Positions 1 through 7,299 are shown, numbered from the stretch's first letter. The stretch: 12,094 nucleotides of DNA from an uncultured Ruminiclostridium sp. (GCA_910585505.1 CAJUFF010000084.1:1-12094); one strand, 5' to 3'. A program made the numbers and translations. Notes: generated by a model not told the origin, from the letters alone.

Positions 1-48
1 CTGTTAACCAATTAAAAACCATTTTTCCAATTTTTAATTGGTTAACAG
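1..48. repeat. 48-bp palindromic terminal repeat, left copy
   Basis: Two perfect 18-base arms, CTGTTAACCAATTAAAAA and its reverse complement, flank a 12-base centre (CCATTTTTCCAA), so the unit can fold into a long AT-rich hairpin. The exact reverse complement of all 48 bases forms the right end of the window. The match extends three more bases inward (1-51 against 12044-12094). The element carries an in-frame stop (35-37) directly before the first possible start of the Nudix gene. It could be a dispersed intergenic palindrome at which an assembly broke, an inversion or insertion end, or a terminal structure. No transposase or recombinase gene in the window supports mobility. The repeat is directly visible; its nature is inferred. 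Confidence 0.9.
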
Positions 49-451
49 TATAAATCATGCTCTTGTTATTGTGAAAACAGAGGTTGATTATCTTCTGGGG
101 TGGCATAAATGGAGAAACGACTGGGAAACATTCGGCGGACGTATAGAAGAGGGCGAAGGCTTAAGAGAATGCATCGACAGGGAATGCAGGGAGGAATTGG
201 GAATCAGTGGCGTGAAATTCGAATATCTCGGTATTGTGCATTATAAAATGCCGCCGGATTATTGGGTAAAGGAGTGGCACGAGGAATACGGCGGACTTTA
301 CGGAATATTGCTTTCAAAGGAAAATTTTGATATTATAGAGAAAAAGCGGATTGACAGAGACGAGATAGGTGAAATAGCCTTTTATTCCGATATTAAAAGG
401 CGGGGTGAAAAAATAGATGAGATAAATGAAAAATTATTGGAGTTTTACTGA
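38..451 (+). CDS. Nudix hydrolase, probably clipped at its N-terminus
   Basis: This is a small Nudix pyrophosphohydrolase, a family that cleaves nucleoside diphosphates linked to another moiety; the substrate cannot be told. The Nudix box G(x5)E(x7)REUxEExGU is complete: G34, E40, R48-E49, E52-E53 and G55-I56, counted from the TTG at 38. The domain begins almost at once with the first beta strand (ALVIV at residues 8-12), so little or no N-terminal extension is present. An in-frame TAA at 35-37 lies inside the terminal repeat. The possible starts are TTG at 38, itself in the repeat, and GTG at 71. Neither has a purine-rich ribosome binding site. The likely reading is that the repeat, or an assembly junction, has replaced the real start. 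The 3' end is intact and converges on the Na/Pi gene 49 bases away. The Nudix call is firm; the start is not. Confidence 0.8.
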   Translation: MVNSINHALVIVKTEVDYLLGWHKWRNDWETFGGRIEEGEGLRECIDRECREELGISGVKFEYLGIVHYKMPPDYWVKEWHEEYGGLYGILLSKENFDIIEKKRIDRDEIGEIAFYSDIKRRGEKIDEINEKLLEFY

Positions 452-500
452 AAGGGCTTGTAAAATTTTGAAAATTTCCATGTGGATATAAGAATAAGTT

Positions 501-2246
501 CTAATTAAGACTATATTTTCCCTTATATTCCTTATACCTTCTTTCAAAATTCCCTCCGTCCTCTTGCATCTCCTTCTGCGATCTGTGCATATCCATATTG
601 TTGTCCGCGATATCGATAATGCAAAGCGCGATATTGGAGCAATGATCCGAAACCCTCTCCAGATTGGTCAGCAGGTCGGAATACACAAACCCCGCTTCGA
701 TGGAACAGTCACCCTGCTGCAAGCGGCGGATATGTCTTGAACGCGCTTTTTCCTTGAGCCGGTCTATAACCTCCTCCAGAGGCTCCACCGACATTGCGGC
801 TTCAAGGTCGTTATTCAAAAAAGCTTTCAGAGAAAGATCCGTAATTTCTTTTACCGCCGAAGTAAGGACATTAAGCTCCGTCACGGCGTTGGAGGTGAAT
901 TTCAGACCTTTCTTTTCTTTTTCCTCCGCCGCTTCCAAAATATTTACGGCATGGTCGGCTATCCTTTCAAAGTCGCCTATTAGCTTAAGCAGCTTGGCCG
1001 CTTCCCTGTTTCCGTCGGCGCTTATACGCATGGCGCTGAGTCTTACCAGATATGTGCCCAAAATATCCTCGCTGCGGTCTGTTTTTTCCTCTTTTTCCCG
1101 TATCGAAGCGGCAAGCTCCGGAGAGTATTTCTCCAGCGCTCTGACGCTGTCATACAAAGATTCTACTGAGATTTTCGCCATATCGGAGGCGACCTCGCGG
1201 CATCGCTCCAGAGCCACAGGAGGAGAAGCCAGTAGTCTTTCGTCCAGTTCGGGACAGCTCTCCTTTTCTTTGGCGTCGGGAACCAGCTTTTTCACCAGTC
1301 TTTCCAGCAGTCCCGACATCGGAAGCATCAGCACGGTGCACAAAACATTGAACAGTGAGTGTGAAACGGCGATGCCGAAAAGGGTTGCGGGCTGATCCAG
1401 CAGCGGAATTGGGAAAAGCGCTTTAATTATTATGAACAATGTCAGGCAGAATGCCGTGCCTATAACGTTAAATAAAAGGTGTACCGCCGCCGCCCGTTTG
1501 GCGTTCTTGTTGGCGCCTACGGAGGAAATCATTGCGGTAACGCAGGTACCTATGTTTTGCCCCATTATTATGGGGACGGCGGCGCCGTAGGAAATCTGCC
1601 CCGTTGCCGCCAACGCCTGAAGAATACCCACGGAAGCGGAACTGGACTGAATCACGGCAGTCAGAACCGCTCCCGCCAATACGCCGAGAACGGGATTTTT
1701 GAACAAAATAAACAGCCTTTGAAATTCGGGCAGCTCGCCCAATGCCGACACGGAACCCGTCATGGCGTCCATTCCGAACATCAGCGTGGCGAAGCCCAAA
1801 AGTATAAGTCCGCTGTCCTTTTTCTTTCCGCTCTTGCAGAACATATACAGTATTATTCCTGCCAAAGCCAGAACGGGAGTAAAGGAGGAGGGCTTAAGGA
1901 GCTTTATAAAAATATTGTCGCTGTTTATTCCAGAAAGGCTCAGCACCCATGCGGTCACGGTTGTACCCACGTTGGCGCCCATAATTACATTTATCGACTG
2001 TTTCAGCGTCATAAGCCCGGAGTTTACAAAGCCCACTACCATTACGGTAACGGCGGAGGAGCTTTGAATCACGGCGGTTACCCCAAGCCCCGTAAGTATC
2101 CCCTTAAGCCTTCCCGTGGTAAATTTCCCAAGCAGGGTGCGGAAGCCCTCTCCAGCTCTTCGCTCCAGAGCCTGTCCCATTATATTCATACCGAAAAGGA
2201 ACAGGCTTAAGCCGCCGATCATTGTAAGCAAATCAAAAATGTCCAT
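501..2246 (-). CDS. Na/Pi cotransporter family protein with PhoU-like C-terminal domain
   Basis: The protein has 581 residues. The membrane half (about 1-320) contains the two inverted Na/Pi-cotransporter II repeats, each with the QSSS signature (residues 61-64 and 200-203), followed by GANVGTT (90-96) and GQNIGT (229-234) segments. The soluble tail (about 345-560) is helical and PhoU-like, with two metal-ligand type motifs, DFERIADH (425-432) and NLERVSDH (528-535). This is the NptA/YjbB-like arrangement known in bacteria, thought to move phosphate coupled to Na+ and in some cases to export it. The direction here is inferred and unknown. The start ATG at 2246 has an AAGGAAA-type site upstream. 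It lies 39 bases after the antiporter gene on the same strand, with no promoter or terminator seen between them, so it should be cotranscribed and fall under the same Mn2+ riboswitch. The long open frames opposite it are shadows. Confidence 0.93.
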   Translation of the reverse strand: MDIFDLLTMIGGLSLFLFGMNIMGQALERRAGEGFRTLLGKFTTGRLKGILTGLGVTAVIQSSSAVTVMVVGFVNSGLMTLKQSINVIMGANVGTTVTAWVLSLSGINSDNIFIKLLKPSSFTPVLALAGIILYMFCKSGKKKDSGLILLGFATLMFGMDAMTGSVSALGELPEFQRLFILFKNPVLGVLAGAVLTAVIQSSSASVGILQALAATGQISYGAAVPIIMGQNIGTCVTAMISSVGANKNAKRAAAVHLLFNVIGTAFCLTLFIIIKALFPIPLLDQPATLFGIAVSHSLFNVLCTVLMLPMSGLLERLVKKLVPDAKEKESCPELDERLLASPPVALERCREVASDMAKISVESLYDSVRALEKYSPELAASIREKEEKTDRSEDILGTYLVRLSAMRISADGNREAAKLLKLIGDFERIADHAVNILEAAEEKEKKGLKFTSNAVTELNVLTSAVKEITDLSLKAFLNNDLEAAMSVEPLEEVIDRLKEKARSRHIRRLQQGDCSIEAGFVYSDLLTNLERVSDHCSNIALCIIDIADNNMDMHRSQKEMQEDGGNFERRYKEYKGKYSLN

Positions 2247-2285
2247 TTTTATGTTTTCCTTTCCTCTTTATAGCAAACGGGAATA

Positions 2286-3221
2286 TTATCTTAAACAAAG
2301 AAATCCGAAGTAGGCGGCGTAGCTTATCAGCATGATGCCGCCGCCGTAGCGTTTTACTTTCCCCTTCCCCGCCATATGGCAAATCAGCAGAAGCGCTCCA
2401 GCCGCCGCGGCGATAATAGTATCGGCAATAAATTCCGACGAAAAGGGTACCGGCACGATTAAAGCGGAAACGCCCACCACAAAGAGAATGTTGAAGATAT
2501 TGCTCCCGATGATATTTCCTACGGCTATGTCGGCGTTCCCCTTTCTCGCTGCCGATACGGAGGTGAACAATTCGGGCAGCGACGTACCCAAGGCGACAAT
2601 CGTAAGCCCGATAAACCGCTCGCTCATTCCGAAAGTTTTTGCGATTGCGGTTGCCGCGTCCACGGCAAAGTCGCTCCCGAAAATTATCAGGGCTAAGCCG
2701 ATAAGGGTTTTCAGCGCAGACTGCCACAGCTTATGCTTCTTTACATTGGTATTATCGGCAATTTTTCCTTTTTTAGCCGTAATAAACAGATATGTAAGAT
2801 AAAGTACGAACACCGCCGACAATATTATCCCGTCGATAAGTCCCACCGTTCCGTCCGCGCCTAACAAAAGCAGTAAAAGCGTGATAACCGCCATAAATGG
2901 CAGATCGACCCGCGCCGCCGTTTTTGTCACGGCTATGGGAGCAATAACGGCGGTAAGACCTAAAATTATCAGCACGTTTAATATATTGCTGCCCACTATG
3001 TTGCCCAACGTAATGTCGGCGTTTCCCTTAATGGCGGCGGTGAGGCTTACGGCGGCTTCGGGGGCGCTTGTCCCCATCGCCACCACGGTGAGGCCTATAA
3101 CAAGCTGAGGGATGCCCAATCCGCCCGCTATGGAAGAGGCGCCGTCCACAAAAAAATCCGCTCCCTTTACCAACATGACAAAGCCCAGCGCCAGCAGTAC
3201 AAAAGAGATAAACAGTTCCAT
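2286..3221 (-). CDS. CaCA-family calcium(cation)/sodium antiporter
   Basis: A 311-residue integral membrane exchanger of the YrbG/NCX-like branch of the CaCA superfamily. Both alpha repeats are clear. Alpha-1 has GTSAPE with E55 and then GNIVGSN (73-79). Alpha-2 has GTSLPE with E217 and then GNIIGSN (235-241). These acidic residues form the cation-binding centre in the family. A short charged linker (about 150-167, Lys-rich) separates the two halves, as expected for the inverted five-plus-five helix fold. The ATG at 3221 follows a GGAGG site at 3231-3235 with good spacing. The gene is first in an operon with the Na/Pi gene and sits behind a yybP-ykoY riboswitch. That context suggests Mn2+ or mixed Ca2+/Mn2+ efflux rather than plain Ca2+/Na+ exchange. 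The family is certain; the Mn2+ role is inference. Confidence 0.95.
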   Translation of the reverse strand: MELFISFVLLALGFVMLVKGADFFVDGASSIAGGLGIPQLVIGLTVVAMGTSAPEAAVSLTAAIKGNADITLGNIVGSNILNVLIILGLTAVIAPIAVTKTAARVDLPFMAVITLLLLLLGADGTVGLIDGIILSAVFVLYLTYLFITAKKGKIADNTNVKKHKLWQSALKTLIGLALIIFGSDFAVDAATAIAKTFGMSERFIGLTIVALGTSLPELFTSVSAARKGNADIAVGNIIGSNIFNILFVVGVSALIVPVPFSSEFIADTIIAAAAGALLLICHMAGKGKVKRYGGGIMLISYAAYFGFLCLR

Positions 3222-3275
3222 TGTATTGTTCCTCCGCTTTCGGATTTTGCAGCGCCGCGCTTTTTCGGGGCAAAC

Positions 3276-3329
3276 AAAAAAAGCGACAACTATGCTGCAA
3301 TTTTATTAAATCGCAACAAAGTCTCGCTT
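3276..3329 (-). terminator. Riboswitch expression-platform terminator
   Basis: In the RNA of the minus strand, a 22-bp arm starting AAGCGAGACU pairs with a downstream arm ending AGUUGUCGCUU. The hairpin has one bulged G, one U-U mismatch and a 4-base AAUA loop, and is followed by seven U residues. The 5' arm contains the whole 3' strand of riboswitch stem P1 (GCGAGACUUUGUU), so aptamer closure and terminator formation exclude each other. It lies 55 bases before the antiporter ATG. The predicted behaviour is that ligand-bound aptamer prevents termination. Confidence 0.88.
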
Positions 3330-3434
3330 TTTACATACAAAGCCGGGTTTTTCAGAACCGTACTGACGGCAAGGTAAACGCAAACCGTTTTATTGGGAAG
3401 CAATACAATCGGCCGCGCAAGCTACTCCCTTTAT
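3315..3434 (-). ncRNA. yybP-ykoY manganese riboswitch (aptamer)
   Basis: Read on the minus strand, the leader has the yybP-ykoY conserved parts in order: AAAGGGAGUAGC (P1 5' side and L1), then GCCGUCAGUAC (3360-3370), a short GGUU/AACC stem, CGGCUUUG (3338-3345) and GCGAGACUUU (P1 3' side). P1 can form 7 pairs, AAUAAAG with CUUUGUU. This matches the consensus by eye, including the GGGAGUAG loop and the CGGCUUUG loop that together form the metal site. The class is established as a Mn2+ sensor that usually turns on exporters or metal-homeostasis genes. It starts a few bases after a strong promoter and is followed by a terminator that shares its P1 strand. The regulated genes are the antiporter and, by cotranscription, the Na/Pi transporter. 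Confidence 0.93.
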
Positions 3435-3445
3435 TTTACGCTTAA

Positions 3446-3475
3446 ATTATAACACGGCGTCGCGGCGCTTGTCAA
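3446..3475 (-). promoter_or_regulatory. Promoter of the riboswitch-antiporter-Na/Pi operon
   Basis: Perfect sigma-A hexamers on the minus strand: TTGACA (3470-3475), an 18-base GC-rich spacer and TATAAT (3446-3451). The expected start is near 3439, just before the first conserved riboswitch bases. The promoter is divergent from the cheV promoter, and the two -35 boxes are about 50 bases apart across an AT-rich stretch. Confidence 0.87.
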
Positions 3476-3522
3476 GAGGAAAAAATTTAATTTAAAATTT
3501 ACTCCGAATTTAACAAAAAACC

Positions 3523-3551
3523 TTGCAATTTCTTCTAAAATGTTGTATACT
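3523..3551 (+). promoter_or_regulatory. Promoter of cheV-like gene
   Basis: TTGCAA (3523-3528), a 17-base spacer and TATACT (3546-3551) form a good sigma-A promoter about 28 bases upstream of the GGAGGG ribosome binding site. No sigma-D (flagellar) type promoter was noticed, so the gene may be expressed with housekeeping genes. Confidence 0.75.
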
Positions 3552-3584
3552 AAACATATATTAAAAAAATCGGAGGGAATGTCT

Positions 3585-4496
3585 ATGGAGACAGGCATTT
3601 TACTTGAAAGCGGCACCAATGAATTGGAGCTTTTAAAATTTCATGTAGGAAACAAATGCTTTGGCATAAATATCGCCAAAGTCAGCGAAATGGCAAACTA
3701 CTCTCAGGTAACGCCGATGCCGGGTGCGCCTGACGCTGTGGAGGGTATTTTTATGCCCCGTGACATCCTTATTACAGTGGTAGACCTTCATAAAGTGCTC
3801 GATTCGCCCAAGCCCGAAAATAATGACGGTATGCTGATTATTTGCGAATTCAACAGTATGCACGTTGCATTTCACGTTACTTCCGTTAACGGTATCGTAA
3901 AGCTTAGCTGGACCAGCATCGAAAAGCCCCCGTCAGTGGCGCAGAGCGAGAATCTTGGTCTTATAACGGGCGTGGCGAAGCTGGACGACGGTATGATATT
4001 AGTGCTTGACTTTGAAAAGATAGTGGCGGATATCAACCGCTCGGCGGGTCTTGACACAGCGGGTCTTGAAAAGCTTTCAAAGCATGAAGACGTTAACTTT
4101 GAAGGTCATGTGGTTATTGCGGAAGACAGTGCGCTGCTCAATAAAATGATAATGGATTCGCTTCACACGGCGGGATTTAAAAATGTTATTTCCTTTACCA
4201 ACGGCAAGGACGCGCTCGATTACATAGAAGGCTACAAGAATCTCGGAGACAACATACGTGACGAGGTAGCTCTTCTCATTTCGGATATTGAGATGCCGCA
4301 GATGGACGGTCATCACCTTACAAAGCGCATAAAGGACGATCCCGTTATGAAAAATATTCCCGTATTTCTTTTCAGTTCCCTTATTAACGATAAAATGCGC
4401 ATAAAGGGTAAATCCGTAGGTGCGGACGAACAGTTCTCGAAGCCTCAGATCGGTATTCTGATCGAGAAAATGCATGAGTATATGAAAAACTTATAA
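3585..4496 (+). CDS. cheV: CheV-type chemotaxis protein (CheW domain plus receiver)
   Basis: The protein has 303 residues from the ATG at 3585, chosen because GGAGGG (3572-3577) is 7 bases upstream; the in-frame ATG at 3579 is too close to that site. Residues about 13-150 form a CheW-like domain that couples receptors to CheA. Residues about 174-302 form a response-regulator receiver. The phosphoacceptor is D234 in SDIEMPQMDG, the acidic pocket is E180-D181, the Ser/Thr switch position falls at S264-S265, and the conserved lysine is K286 in SKP. This two-domain order is that of CheV, a CheA-phosphorylated adaptor involved in adaptation. The gene is monocistronic here, with its own promoter and terminator and no other chemotaxis gene in view, so its receptors and CheA must lie elsewhere. 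The call implies a motile or chemosensory organism. Confidence 0.93.
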   Translation: METGILLESGTNELELLKFHVGNKCFGINIAKVSEMANYSQVTPMPGAPDAVEGIFMPRDILITVVDLHKVLDSPKPENNDGMLIICEFNSMHVAFHVTSVNGIVKLSWTSIEKPPSVAQSENLGLITGVAKLDDGMILVLDFEKIVADINRSAGLDTAGLEKLSKHEDVNFEGHVVIAEDSALLNKMIMDSLHTAGFKNVISFTNGKDALDYIEGYKNLGDNIRDEVALLISDIEMPQMDGHHLTKRIKDDPVMKNIPVFLFSSLINDKMRIKGKSVGADEQFSKPQIGILIEKMHEYMKNL

Positions 4497-4535
4497 AAAA
4501 ATACGGTTCCGTTTTTAGCGGAACCGTATTTTTTT
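4497..4535. terminator. Bidirectional terminator between cheV and glyS
   Basis: A perfect stem, AAAAATACGGTTCCG with CGGAACCGTATTTTT, and a 7-base loop (TTTTTAG). A T-run follows on the plus strand and an A-run precedes, which reads as a U-run on the minus strand. It begins one base after the cheV stop and lies 23 bases beyond the glyS stop, so it can end both convergent transcripts. Confidence 0.92.
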
Positions 4536-4557
4536 ATACCTATCTTTAATCAAGCGG

Positions 4558-5940
4558 TTATTTTGCCCGAACTCTTTCCTCAATATACTTTTTAAGTTCA
4601 GCCACGGGAATTCTCTCCTGCTCCATACTGTCTCTCTCTCTTACCGTAACGCACTTGTCCTCCACACTGTCGAAATCGTAGGTAATACAGAAGGGAGTTC
4701 CTATTTCGTCCTGTCGGCGGTAACGTTTACCTATGGATCCGGTTTCATCGTAGTCTACCATAAAGTACTTGGCAAGCTCATCGTGTATTTCCAGCGCACC
4801 GTCGGCAAGCTTCTTTGAAAGAGGCAGAACCGCCGCCTTTATGGGGGCGATTGAGGGATCAAAATGAAGCACGACTCTGGTATCGTTCTTTTCCGCGTCG
4901 ATAATCTCCTCATCGTATGCCTCGCAGATTAGAGCAAGCACAGTTCTGTCCAATCCGTAGGTGGATTCTATGATAAATGGGATAAATTTTTCGTTGGTTT
5001 CGGGGTCGAGATATTCTATCTTTTGTCCGCTGTATTCCTGATGTCTGGTCAGGTCGAAGTCGGTGCGGTTGTGAGTGCCGTTTATTTCGCCCCAGCCGAA
5101 GGGGAAAAGGAATTCTATGTCGCAGGCCGCCTTTGCGTAATGGGCAAGCTTTTCATGATCGTGATAACGCAGGTGTTCTTCGGGAATGCCCAGATCCATA
5201 TAGAATTTCTTGCCGAACTGTTTAAAGAAATCGTACAGCTCGCCGTCCTGTCCCTCCTTACAGAAGGTCTGGAATTCCATCTGTTCAAATTCGATGGTAC
5301 GGAAGGTGAAGTTTCCGGGAGTTATTTCGTTTCTGAAAGCCTTACCTATCTGTCCTATGGAGAAAGGCAGCTTGGCTCTCATGGTGCGCTGTACGTTAAG
5401 GAAGTTTACGTATTCCCCTTGGGCATTTTCGGGGCGGAGGTAGATAACGCTCTTGCTGTCGGCGGTAACGCCCCTGTATGTCTGGAACATCAGGTTGAAT
5501 TCGCGTATTCCGGTATAATTTGACTTGCCGCATTTGGGGCAGGGTATCTTGTGGCTTTCGATATACTCGAACATCTCTTCCTTGGTCATGGCGTCGGGGT
5601 GAGCGTCGGGATCAAAGCCTTCGATAAGATTGTCCGCTCTGTGGCGCATTTTACACTCCTTGCAGTCCAGAAGCGGATCGGAAAAGCTGGCAACGTGTCC
5701 CGAAGCTTCCCATACCCTTGGGTGCATCAAAATGTCGGCGTCAAGCTCGAAGCTGTTGCGGCGCTCCTGAATAAAGCGCTTTCTCCAAGCGTCCTTAACA
5801 TTGTTCTTAAGTCGGGTGCCTAACGGGCCGTAATCCCATGTATTGGCGAGACCGCCGTAAATGTCGCTTCCGGGATAGATAAAGCCTCTTCCCTTACATA
5901 AGGCGACTATTTTTTCCATTGTCTTTTCGGTGTTTTCCAT
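4558..5940 (-). CDS. glyS: Glycyl-tRNA synthetase, single-chain dimeric type
   Basis: This 460-residue class II synthetase charges tRNA-Gly with glycine in the cytoplasm. It is the one-polypeptide alpha2 type shared with eukaryotes, archaea and many Gram-positive bacteria, not the alpha2beta2 GlyQ/GlyS enzyme. The N-terminal segment GFIYPGSDIYGG...WDYGPLG (19-41) is typical of this type. A four-cysteine zinc knot uses C93, C96, C134 and C137. Motif 2 is FRNEITPGNFTFRTIEFEQ (202-220) and motif 3 is YGLDRTVLALI (328-338). The anticodon-binding domain spans about 365-458. Length is normal. The ATG at 5940 has an AAGGAAGGAAA site upstream. It follows ilvE by 37 bases with no promoter, T-box or terminator in the gap, so it probably depends on the ilvE promoter. 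Confidence 0.97.
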   Translation of the reverse strand: MENTEKTMEKIVALCKGRGFIYPGSDIYGGLANTWDYGPLGTRLKNNVKDAWRKRFIQERRNSFELDADILMHPRVWEASGHVASFSDPLLDCKECKMRHRADNLIEGFDPDAHPDAMTKEEMFEYIESHKIPCPKCGKSNYTGIREFNLMFQTYRGVTADSKSVIYLRPENAQGEYVNFLNVQRTMRAKLPFSIGQIGKAFRNEITPGNFTFRTIEFEQMEFQTFCKEGQDGELYDFFKQFGKKFYMDLGIPEEHLRYHDHEKLAHYAKAACDIEFLFPFGWGEINGTHNRTDFDLTRHQEYSGQKIEYLDPETNEKFIPFIIESTYGLDRTVLALICEAYDEEIIDAEKNDTRVVLHFDPSIAPIKAAVLPLSKKLADGALEIHDELAKYFMVDYDETGSIGKRYRRQDEIGTPFCITYDFDSVEDKCVTVRERDSMEQERIPVAELKKYIEERVRAK

Positions 5941-5977
5941 TATATGCTGTTTCCTTCCTTATGATTTTTGGGAGCAA

Positions 5978-7042
5978 TTACTCAACGGTCTGAATCCATC
6001 CCATGGCGTCGGGAATTCTTCCCCACTGGATGCCTGTGAGGGTATCGTAGAGCATTTGGCTGGTTTCGCCGATTTTTCCGTCGTTTATTTTCATTATGTT
6101 GTCGCGGTACTTAAGCTCTCCTATGGGAGAAATAACCGCCGCGGTGCCGGTGCCGAAAGCTTCCTTCAATTTACCCGCCTTATGGGCTTCCACAAGCTCG
6201 TCTATGGCGAGTTTTCTTTCGCTTACGGTATAGCCTTTGGAACGGAGAAGCTCTATAATGGACATTCTGGTGATACCGCCTAAGATTGATCCCACAAGAG
6301 CGGGTGTTACCACCTCGTTGCCGATAATGAAAAATACGTTCATGGAGCCTACCTCCTCCACGTATTTTCTTTCAACGCCGTCAAGCCAGAGAGTCTGGAC
6401 ATATCCCTGCTTCTCTGCTTCCTCCTGTCCCTTAAGGGAGATGGCGTAGTTGGCACCTGCCTTGGTAAAACCGGTGCCGCCCACAACCGCGCGGACGTAT
6501 TTTTCTTCCACAAAAATTTTAACGGGTTCGATGCCGTTTGGATAATACGCGCCCACGGGGGAAAGAATTACGGCGAATATGAGATGCTTTGCCGCGTGTA
6601 CTCCCACGTGGGGGTCAACGGCGAAAATATAAGGGCGAATATAAAGGGATGTGCCCTCGGCGGTGGGGATCCAGTCCTCGTCAAGCTTTACCAATGTTTT
6701 AATGGCCTTTACCGCGAATTCCTCGTCGATTTTCGGAATACAGAGACGGTCGCAGGAGAGGTTTAATCTCGCCATGTTCTTTTCGGGGCGAAAAAGCTGA
6801 ATTTTTCCTTCGGCGGTGCGATAGGCCTTAAGTCCCTCAAAAATTTCCTGAGCGTAATGGAGAACCATAGAGGCAGGGTCTAAGGCGAAAGGTCCGTAGG
6901 GGACGATACGGGGATCGTGCCATCCATCGCCTTCGTCGTAGTTCATAATAAACATATGATCTGTAAAGTAGTTGCCAAAGCCCAATTTTGTTTGGTCGGG
7001 CTTTTGCTTGGGGGCGGTGGTTTTTTGGATCGTGATTTCCAT
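5978..7042 (-). CDS. ilvE: Branched-chain-amino-acid aminotransferase
   Basis: A 354-residue fold-type IV PLP enzyme that interconverts leucine, isoleucine and valine with their 2-oxo acids using glutamate/2-oxoglutarate. The PLP lysine is K194 in TGFTKAGANYA, and the conserved EVGSMN follows at 230-235. Other family marks are HYAQEIFEGLKAYR (62-75), FRPEKNMARLN (84-94) and the SILGGITR cofactor-phosphate loop (252-259). The overall form matches the class of about 350-360 residues that includes the mammalian enzymes. It is first in an apparent operon with glyS. The leader is only about 75 bases long, too short for a T-box or a leader-peptide attenuator of ordinary size. The start ATG at 7042 has a GAAGGAAA site just upstream. 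Confidence 0.96.
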   Translation of the reverse strand: MEITIQKTTAPKQKPDQTKLGFGNYFTDHMFIMNYDEGDGWHDPRIVPYGPFALDPASMVLHYAQEIFEGLKAYRTAEGKIQLFRPEKNMARLNLSCDRLCIPKIDEEFAVKAIKTLVKLDEDWIPTAEGTSLYIRPYIFAVDPHVGVHAAKHLIFAVILSPVGAYYPNGIEPVKIFVEEKYVRAVVGGTGFTKAGANYAISLKGQEEAEKQGYVQTLWLDGVERKYVEEVGSMNVFFIIGNEVVTPALVGSILGGITRMSIIELLRSKGYTVSERKLAIDELVEAHKAGKLKEAFGTGTAAVISPIGELKYRDNIMKINDGKIGETSQMLYDTLTGIQWGRIPDAMGWIQTVE

Positions 7043-7123
7043 AAATTTTCCTTCTTTCGGTTTTTTATTATTCGCCGTTATAAAGCGGTTATATACCTTA
7101 TTGAAAACAAATTTAACAGCATT

Positions 7124-7152
7124 ATTTTACCATATATTAAGCCTTTTGTAAA
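7124..7152 (-). promoter_or_regulatory. Promoter of ilvE-glyS operon
   Basis: On the minus strand, TTTACA (7147-7152), a 17-base spacer and TAAAAT (7124-7129). It sits about 80 bases upstream of the ilvE start and is divergent from the arabinofuranosidase promoter, with about 40 bases between the two -35 boxes. Confidence 0.7.
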
Positions 7153-7191
7153 TACGGCCGCAAAAAATTTGTGATTTTTTCTATAAAGGTG

Positions 7192-7220
7192 TTGATTTTT
7201 GCATAGAAATTTACTATAAT
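7192..7220 (+). promoter_or_regulatory. Promoter of the arabinofuranosidase operon
   Basis: TTGATT (7192-7197), a 17-base spacer and a perfect TATAAT (7215-7220). The leader of about 88 bases up to the ATG contains a hairpin and a 10-bp dyad, annotated separately. Confidence 0.78.
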
Positions 7221-7266
7221 TGTTCGTAGAAAAAAATATCGTACATCAAACCACAATATCTATTTA

Positions 7267-7299
7267 ACGAAGACCCGTTTCGGCTTATCTTCGTACGAA
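7267..7299 (+). promoter_or_regulatory. Hairpin and TTCGTACGAA dyad in the GH51 leader
   Basis: ACGAAGA (7267-7273) pairs with TCTTCGT (7288-7294) around an inner CCG-TTT-CGG mini-stem. The downstream arm also overlaps a perfect 10-bp palindrome, TTCGTACGAA (7290-7299), that runs into the ribosome binding site AAAGGA. A second TCGTAC occurs at 7239-7244, 52 bases upstream of the matching core. The placement fits an operator for a sugar-responsive repressor or a translational hairpin. No regulator gene is present to support a name. Confidence 0.45.

Noticed and set aside
463..477. AT-only dyad AAATTTTGAAAATTT between the convergent Nudix and Na/Pi genes, considered as a terminator
   Set aside because: It has no GC pairs and no T-run after a stable stem, so it is too weak to call.
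664..1395. Long open frame on the plus strand opposite the Na/Pi gene, and another at 1479-2210
   Set aside because: Both are antisense to a gene with clear family motifs, have no domain-like sequence and no ribosome binding site, and reflect GC-biased codon positions of the real gene.
5023..5523. Open frame opposite glyS
   Set aside because: It is the shadow of an unambiguous glycyl-tRNA synthetase frame; no motifs, no ribosome binding site.
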